From: Candidatus Peribacteraceae bacterium
Lineage (GTDB): Bacteria > Patescibacteriota > Gracilibacteria > Peribacterales > Peribacteraceae
Direction: 5' to 3'
DNA length: 64,000 nt
Assembly: GCA_028703445.1 (NCBI GenBank)
Contig: JAQVMW010000004.1
Span: 52,127-116,126, forward strand
The notes under the pieces were generated by a model. It saw nothing but the letters and a program-made list of their open reading frames with translations. It was not told where the DNA came from and made no database searches. The translations under genes and the position numbers were made by a program. Below, in pieces: positions 18,460-28,088 of this stretch. Each line of letters starts with the position of its first letter. The stretch's first letter is position 1.

Positions 18460-19530
18460 ATGGCCACACTCTCACACGCAAAAACCCTCGAACGCCTCGG
18501 GCAAGACAAAGACCTCATCGCCATGGACCAGAGTAAGGGCACGCACGTCAAACACATGCAGGATCAGTTCGGCATCAATGTGGATCCTGCGGCGTTCGAC
18601 TCCGTCGCAAGCCGCGTCCGCCAAATGATCCGCACCACACCGAACCACGGACACTCCTTCGCCGGACGCATCGAGTACATTGACGAAATCATGACGCCGG
18701 ACCGCAGACCCATCGAATCCGGACTGGACAACAGCGAGAGCGTCGTCATCTGCAAGTTACTCGGACTCGACAAGGAAACGGGGCTCATCCCCCAGAAGGA
18801 CATGGACGCATTCCCCGATCAGATTCGTGCCCTTTCGAACATTGGAGTGCATGTGGTGAAGCTACGCAGCACCTTCTACCCCGGCATGCCGCAGGCGGAC
18901 ATCGCACGGGGCATCGAGCAGTTCGTGGAATTGCAGAAGGCACTGACGAAGCAGGGGGATGTCTCGGCCGTGCACGAGCCGGAGTTCCTGCACACGGCCA
19001 AGGGAAACACCCACTCATTGGAAACGAACCGCACCCTGATGACGATGGTGCTCGGCGTCATCGCACTCCGCTTCCGTCAGCAAGACATCTCTCACCATCC
19101 CTGGCTGCTCAAGACGAGCGTGGCTGCTCCCGGCAAGGCTTCCGGACAACCGATTGATCCGGAGGCATGCGGCTACGCGACCATGCGCGCATTCGATGAA
19201 GCCGGCCTTCCGGACGACCTCAACATCTACCTCCTCTCGGGCGGACACGAAGACTCCAGCATCCGCCGCATCTTTCAGGTCATCCGCGGACAGCGCTCGG
19301 ACGTGAAAACCTCCTTCTCGCGCACACTCTTGAAGCAGGTCTACCAGGAGGCACTGAATCCGAACGGCACGGGAAGAGAGGTCGTCACCGTCGATTCGCC
19401 GGTGCACGTGGGCCGCGGCCAGACAGAGCTCCATCGACAGGGCAAGCTCAACCGCCTCGCCCGGGCAGGCAAGTACGAACCGAAGTATGAGGACAGACAG
19501 AGGTACCCGTCGTCAGATCTGCCCCAATGA
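18460..19530 (+). CDS. Class I fructose-bisphosphate aldolase
   Basis: DLIAMDQSKGT, VHEPEFL, HPWLLKTSVAAPG (Schiff-base Lys region), LLSGGHEDSS; internal ATG of the listed ORF. Confidence 0.85.
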   Translation: MATLSHAKTLERLGQDKDLIAMDQSKGTHVKHMQDQFGINVDPAAFDSVASRVRQMIRTTPNHGHSFAGRIEYIDEIMTPDRRPIESGLDNSESVVICKLLGLDKETGLIPQKDMDAFPDQIRALSNIGVHVVKLRSTFYPGMPQADIARGIEQFVELQKALTKQGDVSAVHEPEFLHTAKGNTHSLETNRTLMTMVLGVIALRFRQQDISHHPWLLKTSVAAPGKASGQPIDPEACGYATMRAFDEAGLPDDLNIYLLSGGHEDSSIRRIFQVIRGQRSDVKTSFSRTLLKQVYQEALNPNGTGREVVTVDSPVHVGRGQTELHRQGKLNRLARAGKYEPKYEDRQRYPSSDLPQ

Positions 19531-19535
19531 TCACC

Positions 19536-21965
19536 TCAGGCGGATGGCGCCTGTCCTTTTCCAAGTCCGATCACGATTGTCTCGCCTCTCTTGATGTCTT
19601 GCTTCAGAAGCTGATCGGCAATGCGGTCTTCCACTTCCTGCGTGATCACGCGTCGCATGGCCCGTGCGCCGAATTCCGCGCTGTAGCCGCGCTGGACGAT
19701 CTCGCGGATGAGCGGCTCCTCGACCTTCACGATGATGCCGCGCTTCTGCTGGATGTCGGCGATAATCTCCCGGATTTGCAGCAGCGCCACTTTCTCGGCA
19801 TCGGCAAGCGAGAGCGGCTGGAACAGCACCACTTCATCGAAGCGATTGATGAACTCTGGCGAGAAGATCTTCTGAGCAAGGACAGTATCGGTCACCGCCT
19901 TCTTGAAGGTCTCGGGGTCCACCGCGGGATTCTTTGATACATAATCTCGGATGAAGAGCGCTCCGGCGTTACTGGTCGCGATGATGATCGTATTGCGGAA
20001 GTCCGTCTTCACTCCGTGGTGGTCGATGAGCACGCCTTCATCCAACACCTGCAGGAACAGGTTCACGATGGAGGGATGCGCCTTCTCGATCTCATCCAAC
20101 AGCACAAGCGAGAACGGCTGATCCTGAATGCGCTTCGTGAGAAAACCTTCGGCGTGGTCCCGGCCGGCCTGCGGCGAACCGAGGATGCCTTCGATGCTCG
20201 CTTCAGTCGAATATTCGTTCATGTCGAGCCGGATCATCCGGTCCGCAGCGCCGAAATATACCTGTGCGAGCGTCTTGGCCGTCTGCGTCTTGCCGACACC
20301 CGTAGGACCCAAAAAGAGGAATGTGCCCAGCGGCCGCTTGCCGGCACCCACGTCCAGGCGTGCGCGCTTGAGGGCACTGGCCACCGCGTGCACCGCAGCC
20401 TCCTGTCCGATCACCGTAGCGCGCATCGTCTCTTCGAGCTTCATGAGCCGGTCACGTTCGCCTTCCTTGACGCCCGTCACGTCGACGTGCGACGTCCGCG
20501 AGACAATCTCGCGGATGTGCGGCTCGATGACGGCGCTTACCCGCGCCTTGCGCGCGGCCGCCATGGCATCCGTCATGACAGAAACGGCCTTGCCGGGAAA
20601 GGCGCCCTTGCCGAGATAGCGGCGCGTGAGTGTGAGGATGGCCTGCAACGCCTTGTAGGTGACCGTGACGTGGAGGTGATGTTCCAGACGGAAGTGCTGC
20701 TCCATCAGGACCGCCAGAATTTCCTCGTCCTTCGGCTCCTCCAATGGCAGCACCGAGAACAGGCTCTCGACCGCCGCCGATCGTTTGATCACGTCATGGT
20801 AATCCTCCGTGCGCGCCGTTCCGATCACGGAGATGTTTTTGGTCTCGAGCAGTTTCTGCAGCACCGTCAGCACTTTTGAATCGGCGGATGCGAGGAGCAG
20901 CGCGATATTCTCGATGACCAGGACGTAGTGTCCCGTCTTCTCCGCCTGCTTGAGCGCCTGCAGAAGGAATGTGTCAGAAGGCGCGCCGCCCGACAGCAAC
21001 TCTGCGGTTCTGAGCGTGAGGATTCTGGTTGTGGATTTTGATTCTTTCACCTCGCTGCGACGAAGTTGATACAAGGCATGTTCCACAAATGTCGTCTTGC
21101 CCACGCCCTGCGGTCCGACCACAAGAATGTTGTGGTTGGCCTGCCGCGCGAGGATGCGGTGCGCCTCTTCGATCAGCGACGTGTGCAGAACCACCGCACG
21201 GTTATCCTTCCACAGAATCGAGTTCGTAATTTCATTGGCAAGCCGATCCAGCGCACTCGTGTAGCCCAGCATCCAGGATTTCTCGAGCCCGCCGAACGTT
21301 CGGATGAGCACATGCGGACTGAAGAACGAATGCCTGACGGGGAGGAGCGTGTGGAACTTCTCCCACCGGAGCATCGTCTTGAGGTCATCGAGCGAGAGAT
21401 CAAGCCCATTGAGAAGCTCCGCTGACTGCGGGCTCTTCTCGAAGAGCAGGTACAGGATGTACGGCGCAGAAATCATTTTTTTGTTGAATTCCGGCAGACG
21501 CCGCATTGCCTCGTCGAGGAATGCGGATGCTGCCAGACTTGCAGCGGTCTCGCGCAGACACTCCCATACCACCTCGGACCGCGCAGCCATCTGCGCCAGC
21601 AGGAATCTGCCGCGAGAGGATGCGAGCGAAGCCTGCAGAAGTTCAGCGGTGGATACCGACGTGAAATCGTGCAGGTGCAGGACAACGTCGAGCGGCAGAC
21701 GATCAGCCGCCGTCTTCGCCGTCGCGTCTAAGTGCGCATCGGCCCCCAATCGGTCCGCGATGAATCGGCGGATGATGAAGAGCGCGGCAAGAACCAGCGC
21801 AGCCAGCAATCCCGCCACCGTCCACTGACTGCTCTCTTCCGCGAACAGGAAGATGGCGCCGAACAGCACTGCGGTGCTGATCCACGTTGCCAGGCTGAAA
21901 AAGAGTCCGGTCAGGATGGCTGCGAGGCAGGTGCGTGTGCCGGTGATATCGATCGTAGAGGCCAT
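19536..21965 (-). CDS. Membrane-anchored ClpA/ClpC-like double AAA+ ATPase
   Basis: Two N-terminal TM segments, VVGPQGVGKTTF and FLGPTGVGKTQTAK Walker A motifs, C-terminal Clp D2 domain. Confidence 0.85.
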   Translation of the reverse strand: MASTIDITGTRTCLAAILTGLFFSLATWISTAVLFGAIFLFAEESSQWTVAGLLAALVLAALFIIRRFIADRLGADAHLDATAKTAADRLPLDVVLHLHDFTSVSTAELLQASLASSRGRFLLAQMAARSEVVWECLRETAASLAASAFLDEAMRRLPEFNKKMISAPYILYLLFEKSPQSAELLNGLDLSLDDLKTMLRWEKFHTLLPVRHSFFSPHVLIRTFGGLEKSWMLGYTSALDRLANEITNSILWKDNRAVVLHTSLIEEAHRILARQANHNILVVGPQGVGKTTFVEHALYQLRRSEVKESKSTTRILTLRTAELLSGGAPSDTFLLQALKQAEKTGHYVLVIENIALLLASADSKVLTVLQKLLETKNISVIGTARTEDYHDVIKRSAAVESLFSVLPLEEPKDEEILAVLMEQHFRLEHHLHVTVTYKALQAILTLTRRYLGKGAFPGKAVSVMTDAMAAARKARVSAVIEPHIREIVSRTSHVDVTGVKEGERDRLMKLEETMRATVIGQEAAVHAVASALKRARLDVGAGKRPLGTFLFLGPTGVGKTQTAKTLAQVYFGAADRMIRLDMNEYSTEASIEGILGSPQAGRDHAEGFLTKRIQDQPFSLVLLDEIEKAHPSIVNLFLQVLDEGVLIDHHGVKTDFRNTIIIATSNAGALFIRDYVSKNPAVDPETFKKAVTDTVLAQKIFSPEFINRFDEVVLFQPLSLADAEKVALLQIREIIADIQQKRGIIVKVEEPLIREIVQRGYSAEFGARAMRRVITQEVEDRIADQLLKQDIKRGETIVIGLGKGQAPSA

Positions 21966-21966
21966 A

Positions 21967-22404
21967 TCAGACAATGATGAACACAACGGCGAGAATACCG
22001 ATCGCGACAAGCGGGAAGACGAACCACCCCACGAAGAGCACAATGAAGAGTGCGAACAGCAGGATTTGCAGAGCAATGGAGAGGATGATCGCAAGCAACC
22101 GGATCACCATGCCGATCATGCGCGTCACCAGATTCACGAAGAACGCCTGCAGGAACTGGTCCCACCGCACGATGCTCGGCATTTTTTCGGCAATCCCCTT
22201 CCAGGGACTCAAGAGTGTCTTCAGCAGGAATGGCACGGACAGAATTTCCGAGAACGCTCTGGCGTAAGCGAAGTACCCGCGCAGGATATTTCGCGGCTCC
22301 TCCCAGAGGACCCACGGGATGAAATCCGTTGCGATAATCTGCGCCAGAAATTGAGGTCGCTTGAGGAGCCTTGGCAGGCCGGCAATCGCACGGAGGAAGT
22401 TCAT
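21967..22404 (-). CDS. Membrane protein co-transcribed with the Clp ATPase
   Basis: 145 aa; hydrophobic C-terminal half (MIGMVIRLLAIILSIALQILLFALFIVLFVGWFVFPLVAIGILAVVFIIV); 1-nt spacing to the Clp gene. Confidence 0.7.
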   Translation of the reverse strand: MNFLRAIAGLPRLLKRPQFLAQIIATDFIPWVLWEEPRNILRGYFAYARAFSEILSVPFLLKTLLSPWKGIAEKMPSIVRWDQFLQAFFVNLVTRMIGMVIRLLAIILSIALQILLFALFIVLFVGWFVFPLVAIGILAVVFIIV

Positions 22405-22476
22405 GTGTCTTTCGTATAATTATACAACATTTTTAGATTTTATTCAACATACAGAATCGGCGTATACTGACGCCCA

Positions 22477-23064
22477 ATGCGCGGAATTTTCATTGTCCTT
22501 GAAGGCCCCGATGGAGCGGGAACGACCAAGCATTGTACGCTGTTGAGTGACCGCCTGGCCCACGAGAAACATCCCGTCCTCTGCACGTTCGAGCCAACCG
22601 ACGGACCCATCGGATCGGCGATCCGCAGCGATCTGCATGCGGGAAAATCCTTCTCTCCCCTGGATCTGCAGCAGCGCTTTTGCGCTGATCGCGCATGGCA
22701 CCTTGAGCAGGTGATCGAACCCGCACTCACCCGGGGAACGATGGTGATCTCGGACCGCTACTTTCACTCGACGATCGCCTACGGCCTTGCCCTCGGAGTT
22801 CAGCGCGCGCAACTGGATGAGATGAACAAAAAATTTATTCGACCTGACTACACACTTTTCCTTCTCCCACCCTTCGAAGTCCTGCAGGAGCGCATGAGCC
22901 GCCGCGATCAGACGGACGCACTGGAACGCGCGGAGCTCCAGCGAAAAGTATCTGACACCTACCGCCTTCTGGCGGAGGAAGATCCCTCGATCCGCGTCAT
23001 CGATACATCCGGATCGCTGGAGGACGTGGCAGAGAAGATTTTCCATGCCGTACAAGATACGTAG
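22477..23064 (+). CDS. tmk: Thymidylate kinase
   Basis: FIVLEGPDGAGTTKHCTLL P-loop, DRYFHSTIAYGLALG. Confidence 0.9.
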   Translation: MRGIFIVLEGPDGAGTTKHCTLLSDRLAHEKHPVLCTFEPTDGPIGSAIRSDLHAGKSFSPLDLQQRFCADRAWHLEQVIEPALTRGTMVISDRYFHSTIAYGLALGVQRAQLDEMNKKFIRPDYTLFLLPPFEVLQERMSRRDQTDALERAELQRKVSDTYRLLAEEDPSIRVIDTSGSLEDVAEKIFHAVQDT

Positions 23065-23116
23065 TATCTGACCTAACTTCTCCCGCTCCCACCCCCTCTC
23101 CTTTTCGTGCACTTCA

Positions 23117-23216
23117 CCTCTCCCCCTGACCCCCTCTCCATAGAGAGGGGGAATGTTTATGTTTGTAGTTGTTCTCCCCTTCCTTCTCGGGAGGAAGTGG
23201 CCGGGGGATGGAGGTT
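23117..23216. repeat. Dispersed intergenic repeat, copy 2 (without nested hairpin)
   Basis: cctctccccctgaccccctctccatagagagggggaatgtttatgtttgtagttgtt...gggggatggaggtt. Confidence 0.8.
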
Positions 23217-23270
23217 AAAATCAAAAAGGGATCGGGAAATGGAGGTTTGTTTTCAAAATAAATTTCGTTC

Positions 23271-24383
23271 CTAAATCACGTGCGGCTGCTCGGCGGTCGC
23301 CAATTGTCCGCACGCCGCCGCAATATCGTCCCCCATGGTCCGGCGCTGTGACACGTCGATGCCATGTTGCAGAATCACCTGCTTGAACCGCTCGACTCGT
23401 TTCTGTTCACTCGCGGTGAAGGCCTTGCCTGCAACGGGATTCAGCGGAATCACATTCAGCTTGGGTGATCCGCAGCGCTCAATGAACCGTGCCAAAACTT
23501 CCGCCTGATCTGCACTGTCATTCACTCCGCTGATCAGCGCGTATTCAAAGGTGAGATGGTGGCGGCGGTTGCCGAGGATCTGGCGGTAGCGGCGGCACCA
23601 GTCCGCAAGTTTGTCCAAAAAGTGCGGCACGGTGCTCGGTACGATCTTTTCGCGCTCAGCTTGAACGGCACTGTGAAGCGAAATCGCAATCCGCACCGAT
23701 GGCCAGTCTTTGTCCTCCAGCAACTGATCCATCGAAGGCAAAACCCCGACGGTGGAAACCGTGATACGCGTCGGACCGATGTCGGTCTGATCCACCCACG
23801 TGCGGATGGCCTGTTTCACACTGTCCACATTCGTAAGCGGCTCACCCATGCCCATGAAGACGATATTACTTATGCGCGAAGCGCCACCGTTACTTCTCTC
23901 CCCTCTGAGGAGAGACCGACTTGTTCCGAGCGAAGCCGAGGGAGTGAGGGGGCCACGAAGAAAGGATTGCCAGAATCGGAGTTGATCCGTGATCTCGTCC
24001 GCCGTAAGACTGCGTTTCAGTCCCATCGCGCCCGTGGCGCAGAACGCGCACCGCATGGCGCATCCAATTTGAGATGACACGCACACCGTCCACTGCTCGC
24101 GTGCATTGCCCATCAGCACGGTCTCGAAGAGTAGATCGTCTTCAGTAGAGAGCACCGCCTTGAACGTCTCCTTGTCCCTGCTCTCGAACATGCGGTGGAG
24201 CGTGACGGACATCCACGGAATCTTCGCTTCCACCGCCTCGCGCATCGCCTTCGGAAAGACCGAGACACTCCCCCACCCCGTCGCGCCCGGCTGAAAGAGT
24301 GCCGCCTCCGCCTGCCGCCAGCGGAACGCAGGCGCCGACGGGAAGAGCTCCTGAAACCGTTGCTGACGCGTCTCTCGTGCCAT
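23271..24383 (-). CDS. rlmN: 23S rRNA (adenine2503-C2)-methyltransferase RlmN
   Basis: SSQIGCAMRCAFCATG, ISNIVFMGMGEPL, RRTMGDDIAAACGQL; internal ATG of ORF 23271..24758. Confidence 0.93.
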   Translation of the reverse strand: MARETRQQRFQELFPSAPAFRWRQAEAALFQPGATGWGSVSVFPKAMREAVEAKIPWMSVTLHRMFESRDKETFKAVLSTEDDLLFETVLMGNAREQWTVCVSSQIGCAMRCAFCATGAMGLKRSLTADEITDQLRFWQSFLRGPLTPSASLGTSRSLLRGERSNGGASRISNIVFMGMGEPLTNVDSVKQAIRTWVDQTDIGPTRITVSTVGVLPSMDQLLEDKDWPSVRIAISLHSAVQAEREKIVPSTVPHFLDKLADWCRRYRQILGNRRHHLTFEYALISGVNDSADQAEVLARFIERCGSPKLNVIPLNPVAGKAFTASEQKRVERFKQVILQHGIDVSQRRTMGDDIAAACGQLATAEQPHVI

Positions 24384-24458
24384 CGCGGACAGCGTAGCAG
24401 ACAAAAAGCGGAAATGACCGTTCACAGCAGCATTTCCTCCCTCTATCATGGCAATGCA

Positions 24459-25313
24459 ATGCCAGCACAAATCCTCTCCGGACGGGAAGCAGCGGATGCG
24501 CTCCTCGCGACCCTCAAGCCCAAGGTGAAGAAGCTCGATCCCAAGCTGGTCGTCGTGCAGGTGGGCAATGATCCTGCCAGCGCCAGCTACATCAAGCAGA
24601 AATTCAAGAGTTGCGAGGCTGTGAGCATGCGAAGCTCTCACATCCATCTGCCCGAGGAGACGAAGCTGGAAACACTGATGGACATCGTGATGAAACTCAA
24701 CGGCGATCCCGACGTGACGGGCTTCATCGTGCAGGTTCCCCTGCCGCCCTCTCTGCAATCACATATTCCCGAGATCGTCCGTGCGATTGATCCGAAGAAA
24801 GACATCGACGGCTTCGGTGCGTACAACCTGGGCAAGATGTTCCTCTCGGTGGAATTTGAACACCTGCCGCCCGCGACCCCCGGCGGCATCGTCGTCCTCC
24901 TCGAGCACTACAAAATTCCCGTGAAGGGCAGGCACGTCGTGGTCGTGGGACGCAGCAACACCGTTGGCAAGCCCATTGCCGTGATGCTCCTCAACCGTGA
25001 TGCCACCGTGACGGTCTGCCACCATCACACGAAGAATCTTGCCGCACTGACCCGGCAAGCCGACATCCTCATTGTCGCCGTGGGCAAGGCGGGGCTCATC
25101 ACCGGCGACATGGTCAAAGAGGGCGTCGTCGTCATCGACGTCGGCATGAACAAGACGGAGAAAGGACTCGTGGGAGACTGCGACTTCGATTCGGTTGCGG
25201 CAAAAGCATCGGCCATTACGCCTGTTCCGGGCGGAGTCGGCCCGATGACCGTTGCCTCCTTGATTCGAAACTGCGTTCGAGCGAAAGAGCGACAAATTGC
25301 AGGAGGAAAATAA
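24459..25313 (+). CDS. folD: Methylene-THF dehydrogenase/methenyl-THF cyclohydrolase
   Basis: VQVPLPPSL, DIDGFGAYNLG, VVVVGRSNTVGKPIAVMLL, TPVPGGVGPMTVASLI. Confidence 0.95.
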   Translation: MPAQILSGREAADALLATLKPKVKKLDPKLVVVQVGNDPASASYIKQKFKSCEAVSMRSSHIHLPEETKLETLMDIVMKLNGDPDVTGFIVQVPLPPSLQSHIPEIVRAIDPKKDIDGFGAYNLGKMFLSVEFEHLPPATPGGIVVLLEHYKIPVKGRHVVVVGRSNTVGKPIAVMLLNRDATVTVCHHHTKNLAALTRQADILIVAVGKAGLITGDMVKEGVVVIDVGMNKTEKGLVGDCDFDSVAAKASAITPVPGGVGPMTVASLIRNCVRAKERQIAGGK

Positions 25314-25346
25314 TGACATCCCTGGATGAGCTGATAGTATGTGGCT

Positions 25347-25799
25347 ATGGAGAGCGATGATCCCGCTTGCGCACTCACGATCGAAACGGTTGATGGTTAC
25401 AATGTTTTCACGGAATACCATCGGCTCGTGTGCGAACAGCTCCTTGTGGCACGGCAGCTCACTCAACATTTCAAAGAGATACATACGCAGATCGGACAAT
25501 CCGAACCTCACGTGGAGGAACGCCACATCGATGCAATCGCTCGGGCACTGCCGGTAGAACGCATCAACCCTCATGCGGTTCATCCACTTATCGCTTTGTC
25601 GCTTACGCAGCACGACACCATCTCCGCCTTCCATGCAATCGCAAGTATATGCGAGCGCGATAATAAACTGCTCACGAAGCAAGGACAGCCACAAGATCCA
25701 ATCTTCACACGGCTCACAACACTCTATTATCGCATTTGCCAGATCCCCATTCCATCAACATCACCCGAGAGGCCAATTGACCTGCTCAATCATGAGTGA
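25347..25799 (+). CDS. Hypothetical protein
   Basis: About 150-aa ORF, no recognised domain. Confidence 0.5.
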   Translation: MESDDPACALTIETVDGYNVFTEYHRLVCEQLLVARQLTQHFKEIHTQIGQSEPHVEERHIDAIARALPVERINPHAVHPLIALSLTQHDTISAFHAIASICERDNKLLTKQGQPQDPIFTRLTTLYYRICQIPIPSTSPERPIDLLNHE

Positions 25800-25830
25800 T
25801 ACACTAGTGGCACACTTCCTCTTCTGCATT

Positions 25831-26061
25831 ATGCCCACCAAGAAGCGCCGCCTCAACGTCACACTCAAGAAAGATGTGGCCCTATACCTCAAGAAGCTCG
25901 CTCTTCGCGATGACATGCCTGAGGCAACCAAGGCAGCACAGATGATCGAAACCGCCATGGAAATTGAAGAGGATCTCTACTTGAGCCGCATTGCCGATGA
26001 TCGGTTCGCGCGGACAAAGAAGTGGATCTCTCATGAGGAATTCTGGTCGAAGCTCTTATGA
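25831..26061 (+). CDS. RHH-type antitoxin
   Basis: KKRRLNVTLKKDVALYLKKLALRDDMPEATKAAQMIETAMEIEED...SHEEFWSKLL; overlaps the toxin gene by ATGA. Confidence 0.8.
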   Translation: MPTKKRRLNVTLKKDVALYLKKLALRDDMPEATKAAQMIETAMEIEEDLYLSRIADDRFARTKKWISHEEFWSKLL

Positions 26062-26324
26062 AATATAAGATCTCGTACAGTGCACTCCACGATCCGAAAA
26101 GTCTCAAGAAGATTGATAGATCGGATTTATCTGCAATCAAGCAAGCGATCGAGGAAAAACTGACGATTGCACCTGAGGCATTCGGAAAACCTCTGAAATT
26201 CTCGCTGAAAGGTCTGCGTAGCCTTCGTGTCGGGGACTTCAGGGTTCTCTACTGTATAGATGGACTCATTGTCCGCATCACTCATGTCGCCCACCGCTCG
26301 ACGATCTACCGCGACGCAAAATAG
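26058..26324 (+). CDS. RelE/ParE-family toxin
   Basis: MKYKISYSALHDPKSLKKIDRSDLSAIKQAIEEKL...LRVGDFRVLYCIDGLIVRITHVAHRSTIYR. Confidence 0.85.
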   Translation: MKYKISYSALHDPKSLKKIDRSDLSAIKQAIEEKLTIAPEAFGKPLKFSLKGLRSLRVGDFRVLYCIDGLIVRITHVAHRSTIYRDAK

Positions 26325-26495
26325 TCGCCGCGGATCTTGCGGTTCACCGGATTCCGAGTAAACTATCTCCGTGGAAACACCGTTTCCCTGCTTTTCGGCC
26401 TTCCGGACTTCCGTCCGCAAGGTCTGCTTGAGCGTGTCCCCCGTTTTACTCCCCTGCCCTGAGCCTCGTCGAAGGGCTACCCCCTAATCCTTCTC

Positions 26496-28001
26496 GTGTG
26501 CGGAATAATCGCAGTCGCCGGCTTCAGAGATGTGATTCAGGATCTCTATGACGGCCTCATCCTCCTCCAGCATCGCGGTCAGGACGCAGCAGGCATCATC
26601 ACCTATAACAGCCAATTCCATCTGAAGAAAGCAAACGGTCTCGTACAGGACGTCTTTCATGATAAATCCCTCCTGCGTCTGCGCGGCACCATGGGCGTGG
26701 GACATGTGCGGTACCCCACGGCCGGTTGCTCGAGTGAATTCGAGGCGCAGCCCTTCTTCGTGTCGACACCGTTCGGCATCGCCTTGGCGCACAACGGCAA
26801 CCTCACGAATGCCGCGGAACTGCGCAAGTTCCTGCTCGAGAAGGAGTACCGCCACCTCAACACGAATTCCGACTCCGAAGTGCTGCTCAATGTCCTCTCC
26901 GTCGCGATCCGCAATCAGCGGCCGAAGGGGCGCCTCACGCCTGACCAAGTCTTCAGCGCCATGAAGAGCGTCTACAAGCGGTGTAAGGGCGCCTATTCTG
27001 CCGTGGCGCTGATCGGCGGCCAGGGGATCCTCGGCTTCCGCGATCCACACGGCATTCGCCCGCTCCAGATCGGCAAGCGCAAGTTTGGCATGAAGGAGGA
27101 ATACATCCTCGCCTCCGAAAACTCCGCCTTTCCCGCACTCGAATTCGAATTCGTGCGGGACGTGCGTCCCGGCGAAGCGGTTTTCATCGACCACAAGAAC
27201 CGCCTGCACTCCCGGCAGGTCCGGCACGGCGAACTCAATCCCTGCATCTTCGAATGGGTGTACCTCGCGGCACCCGACTCTACCCTCGACGGCGTGAACG
27301 TGTACAAGGCCCGCGTTCGCATGGGCGAAGCACTCGCGCGCCAAATCAAGAAGGCCGGCATTCATATTGATTCCGTGGTCCCCGTACCCGATACGGGCCG
27401 GCCCGTTGCGGCCGGGCTCGCAAGCAAGCTCAACGTGCGCTACCGCGAGGGACTCATCAAAAACCGCTATATCCACCGCACATTCATCATGCCGGGCCAG
27501 TCCATGCGTAAGCGCAGTCTGCACTTCAAGCTCCATCCAATCGAGCTCGAGTTCAAAGGCAAGTCCGTGCTGCTCGTGGATGACTCCATCGTACGCGGAA
27601 ACACCAGTAAGAAAATTGTGGAGCTTGTGCGCGAGGCAGGGGCCAAAAAAGTCTATTTCGCTTCGGCCGCTCCCCCCATCATCAGCCCGGATCCCTACGG
27701 CATTGACCTGCCCACCACCGAGGAGCTCATCGGCGCCAACATGTCGGTGGAAGAGATCCGCAAGTACATCAAGGCCGACGGTCTCTTCTACGGCTCGATC
27801 GATGACCTGCACAAATCCATTCAGTACGGTAACCCCCGCATCAAGTGCTTCAGCGAAGGTTGCTTCACCAAGAAGTACCCCACCCCCGAAGTGACTCCAA
27901 AATTGCTCAAGGAACTCGGCAGCTGCCGCAACCAAACGCGCGAGTCCTTTCAGCAAGACGAAGAGGAAGGTGATAGTCAGAAAATGCTCGCACTGGTGTA
28001 A
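26496..28001 (+). CDS. purF: Amidophosphoribosyltransferase (GTG start)
   Basis: MCGIIAVAG catalytic Cys, LLQHRGQDAAGI, GHVRYPTAG, VLLVDDSIVRGNTS PRPP motif. Confidence 0.97.
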   Translation: MCGIIAVAGFRDVIQDLYDGLILLQHRGQDAAGIITYNSQFHLKKANGLVQDVFHDKSLLRLRGTMGVGHVRYPTAGCSSEFEAQPFFVSTPFGIALAHNGNLTNAAELRKFLLEKEYRHLNTNSDSEVLLNVLSVAIRNQRPKGRLTPDQVFSAMKSVYKRCKGAYSAVALIGGQGILGFRDPHGIRPLQIGKRKFGMKEEYILASENSAFPALEFEFVRDVRPGEAVFIDHKNRLHSRQVRHGELNPCIFEWVYLAAPDSTLDGVNVYKARVRMGEALARQIKKAGIHIDSVVPVPDTGRPVAAGLASKLNVRYREGLIKNRYIHRTFIMPGQSMRKRSLHFKLHPIELEFKGKSVLLVDDSIVRGNTSKKIVELVREAGAKKVYFASAAPPIISPDPYGIDLPTTEELIGANMSVEEIRKYIKADGLFYGSIDDLHKSIQYGNPRIKCFSEGCFTKKYPTPEVTPKLLKELGSCRNQTRESFQQDEEEGDSQKMLALV

Positions 28002-28056
28002 TGTGGATAGGCTTTGTGAAATCTGTTACATGAAAGAGACATATCAAACCATGTCC

Positions 28057-28086
28057 CGTAGCGGAAGATCGCGATCTTCCGCTACG
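28057..28086. repeat. 30-bp perfect palindrome, copy A, ending 2 nt before the start codon of the zinc-ribbon gene
   Basis: CGTAGCGGAAGATCG|CGATCTTCCGCTACG; identical to 56349..56378. Confidence 0.97.
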
Positions 28087-28088
28087 AT

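Noticed and set aside
24384-24758. N-terminal extension of rlmN ORF
   Set aside because: Overlaps folD on the opposite strand; ATG at 24383 gives a normal RlmN N-terminus.
25831-26324. Toxin-antitoxin pair as a novel system
   Set aside because: Looks like an ordinary RHH antitoxin plus RelE/ParE toxin; listed as features only.
26484-27956. 490-aa minus-strand ORF opposite purF
   Set aside because: Antisense of purF; no domain signatures.
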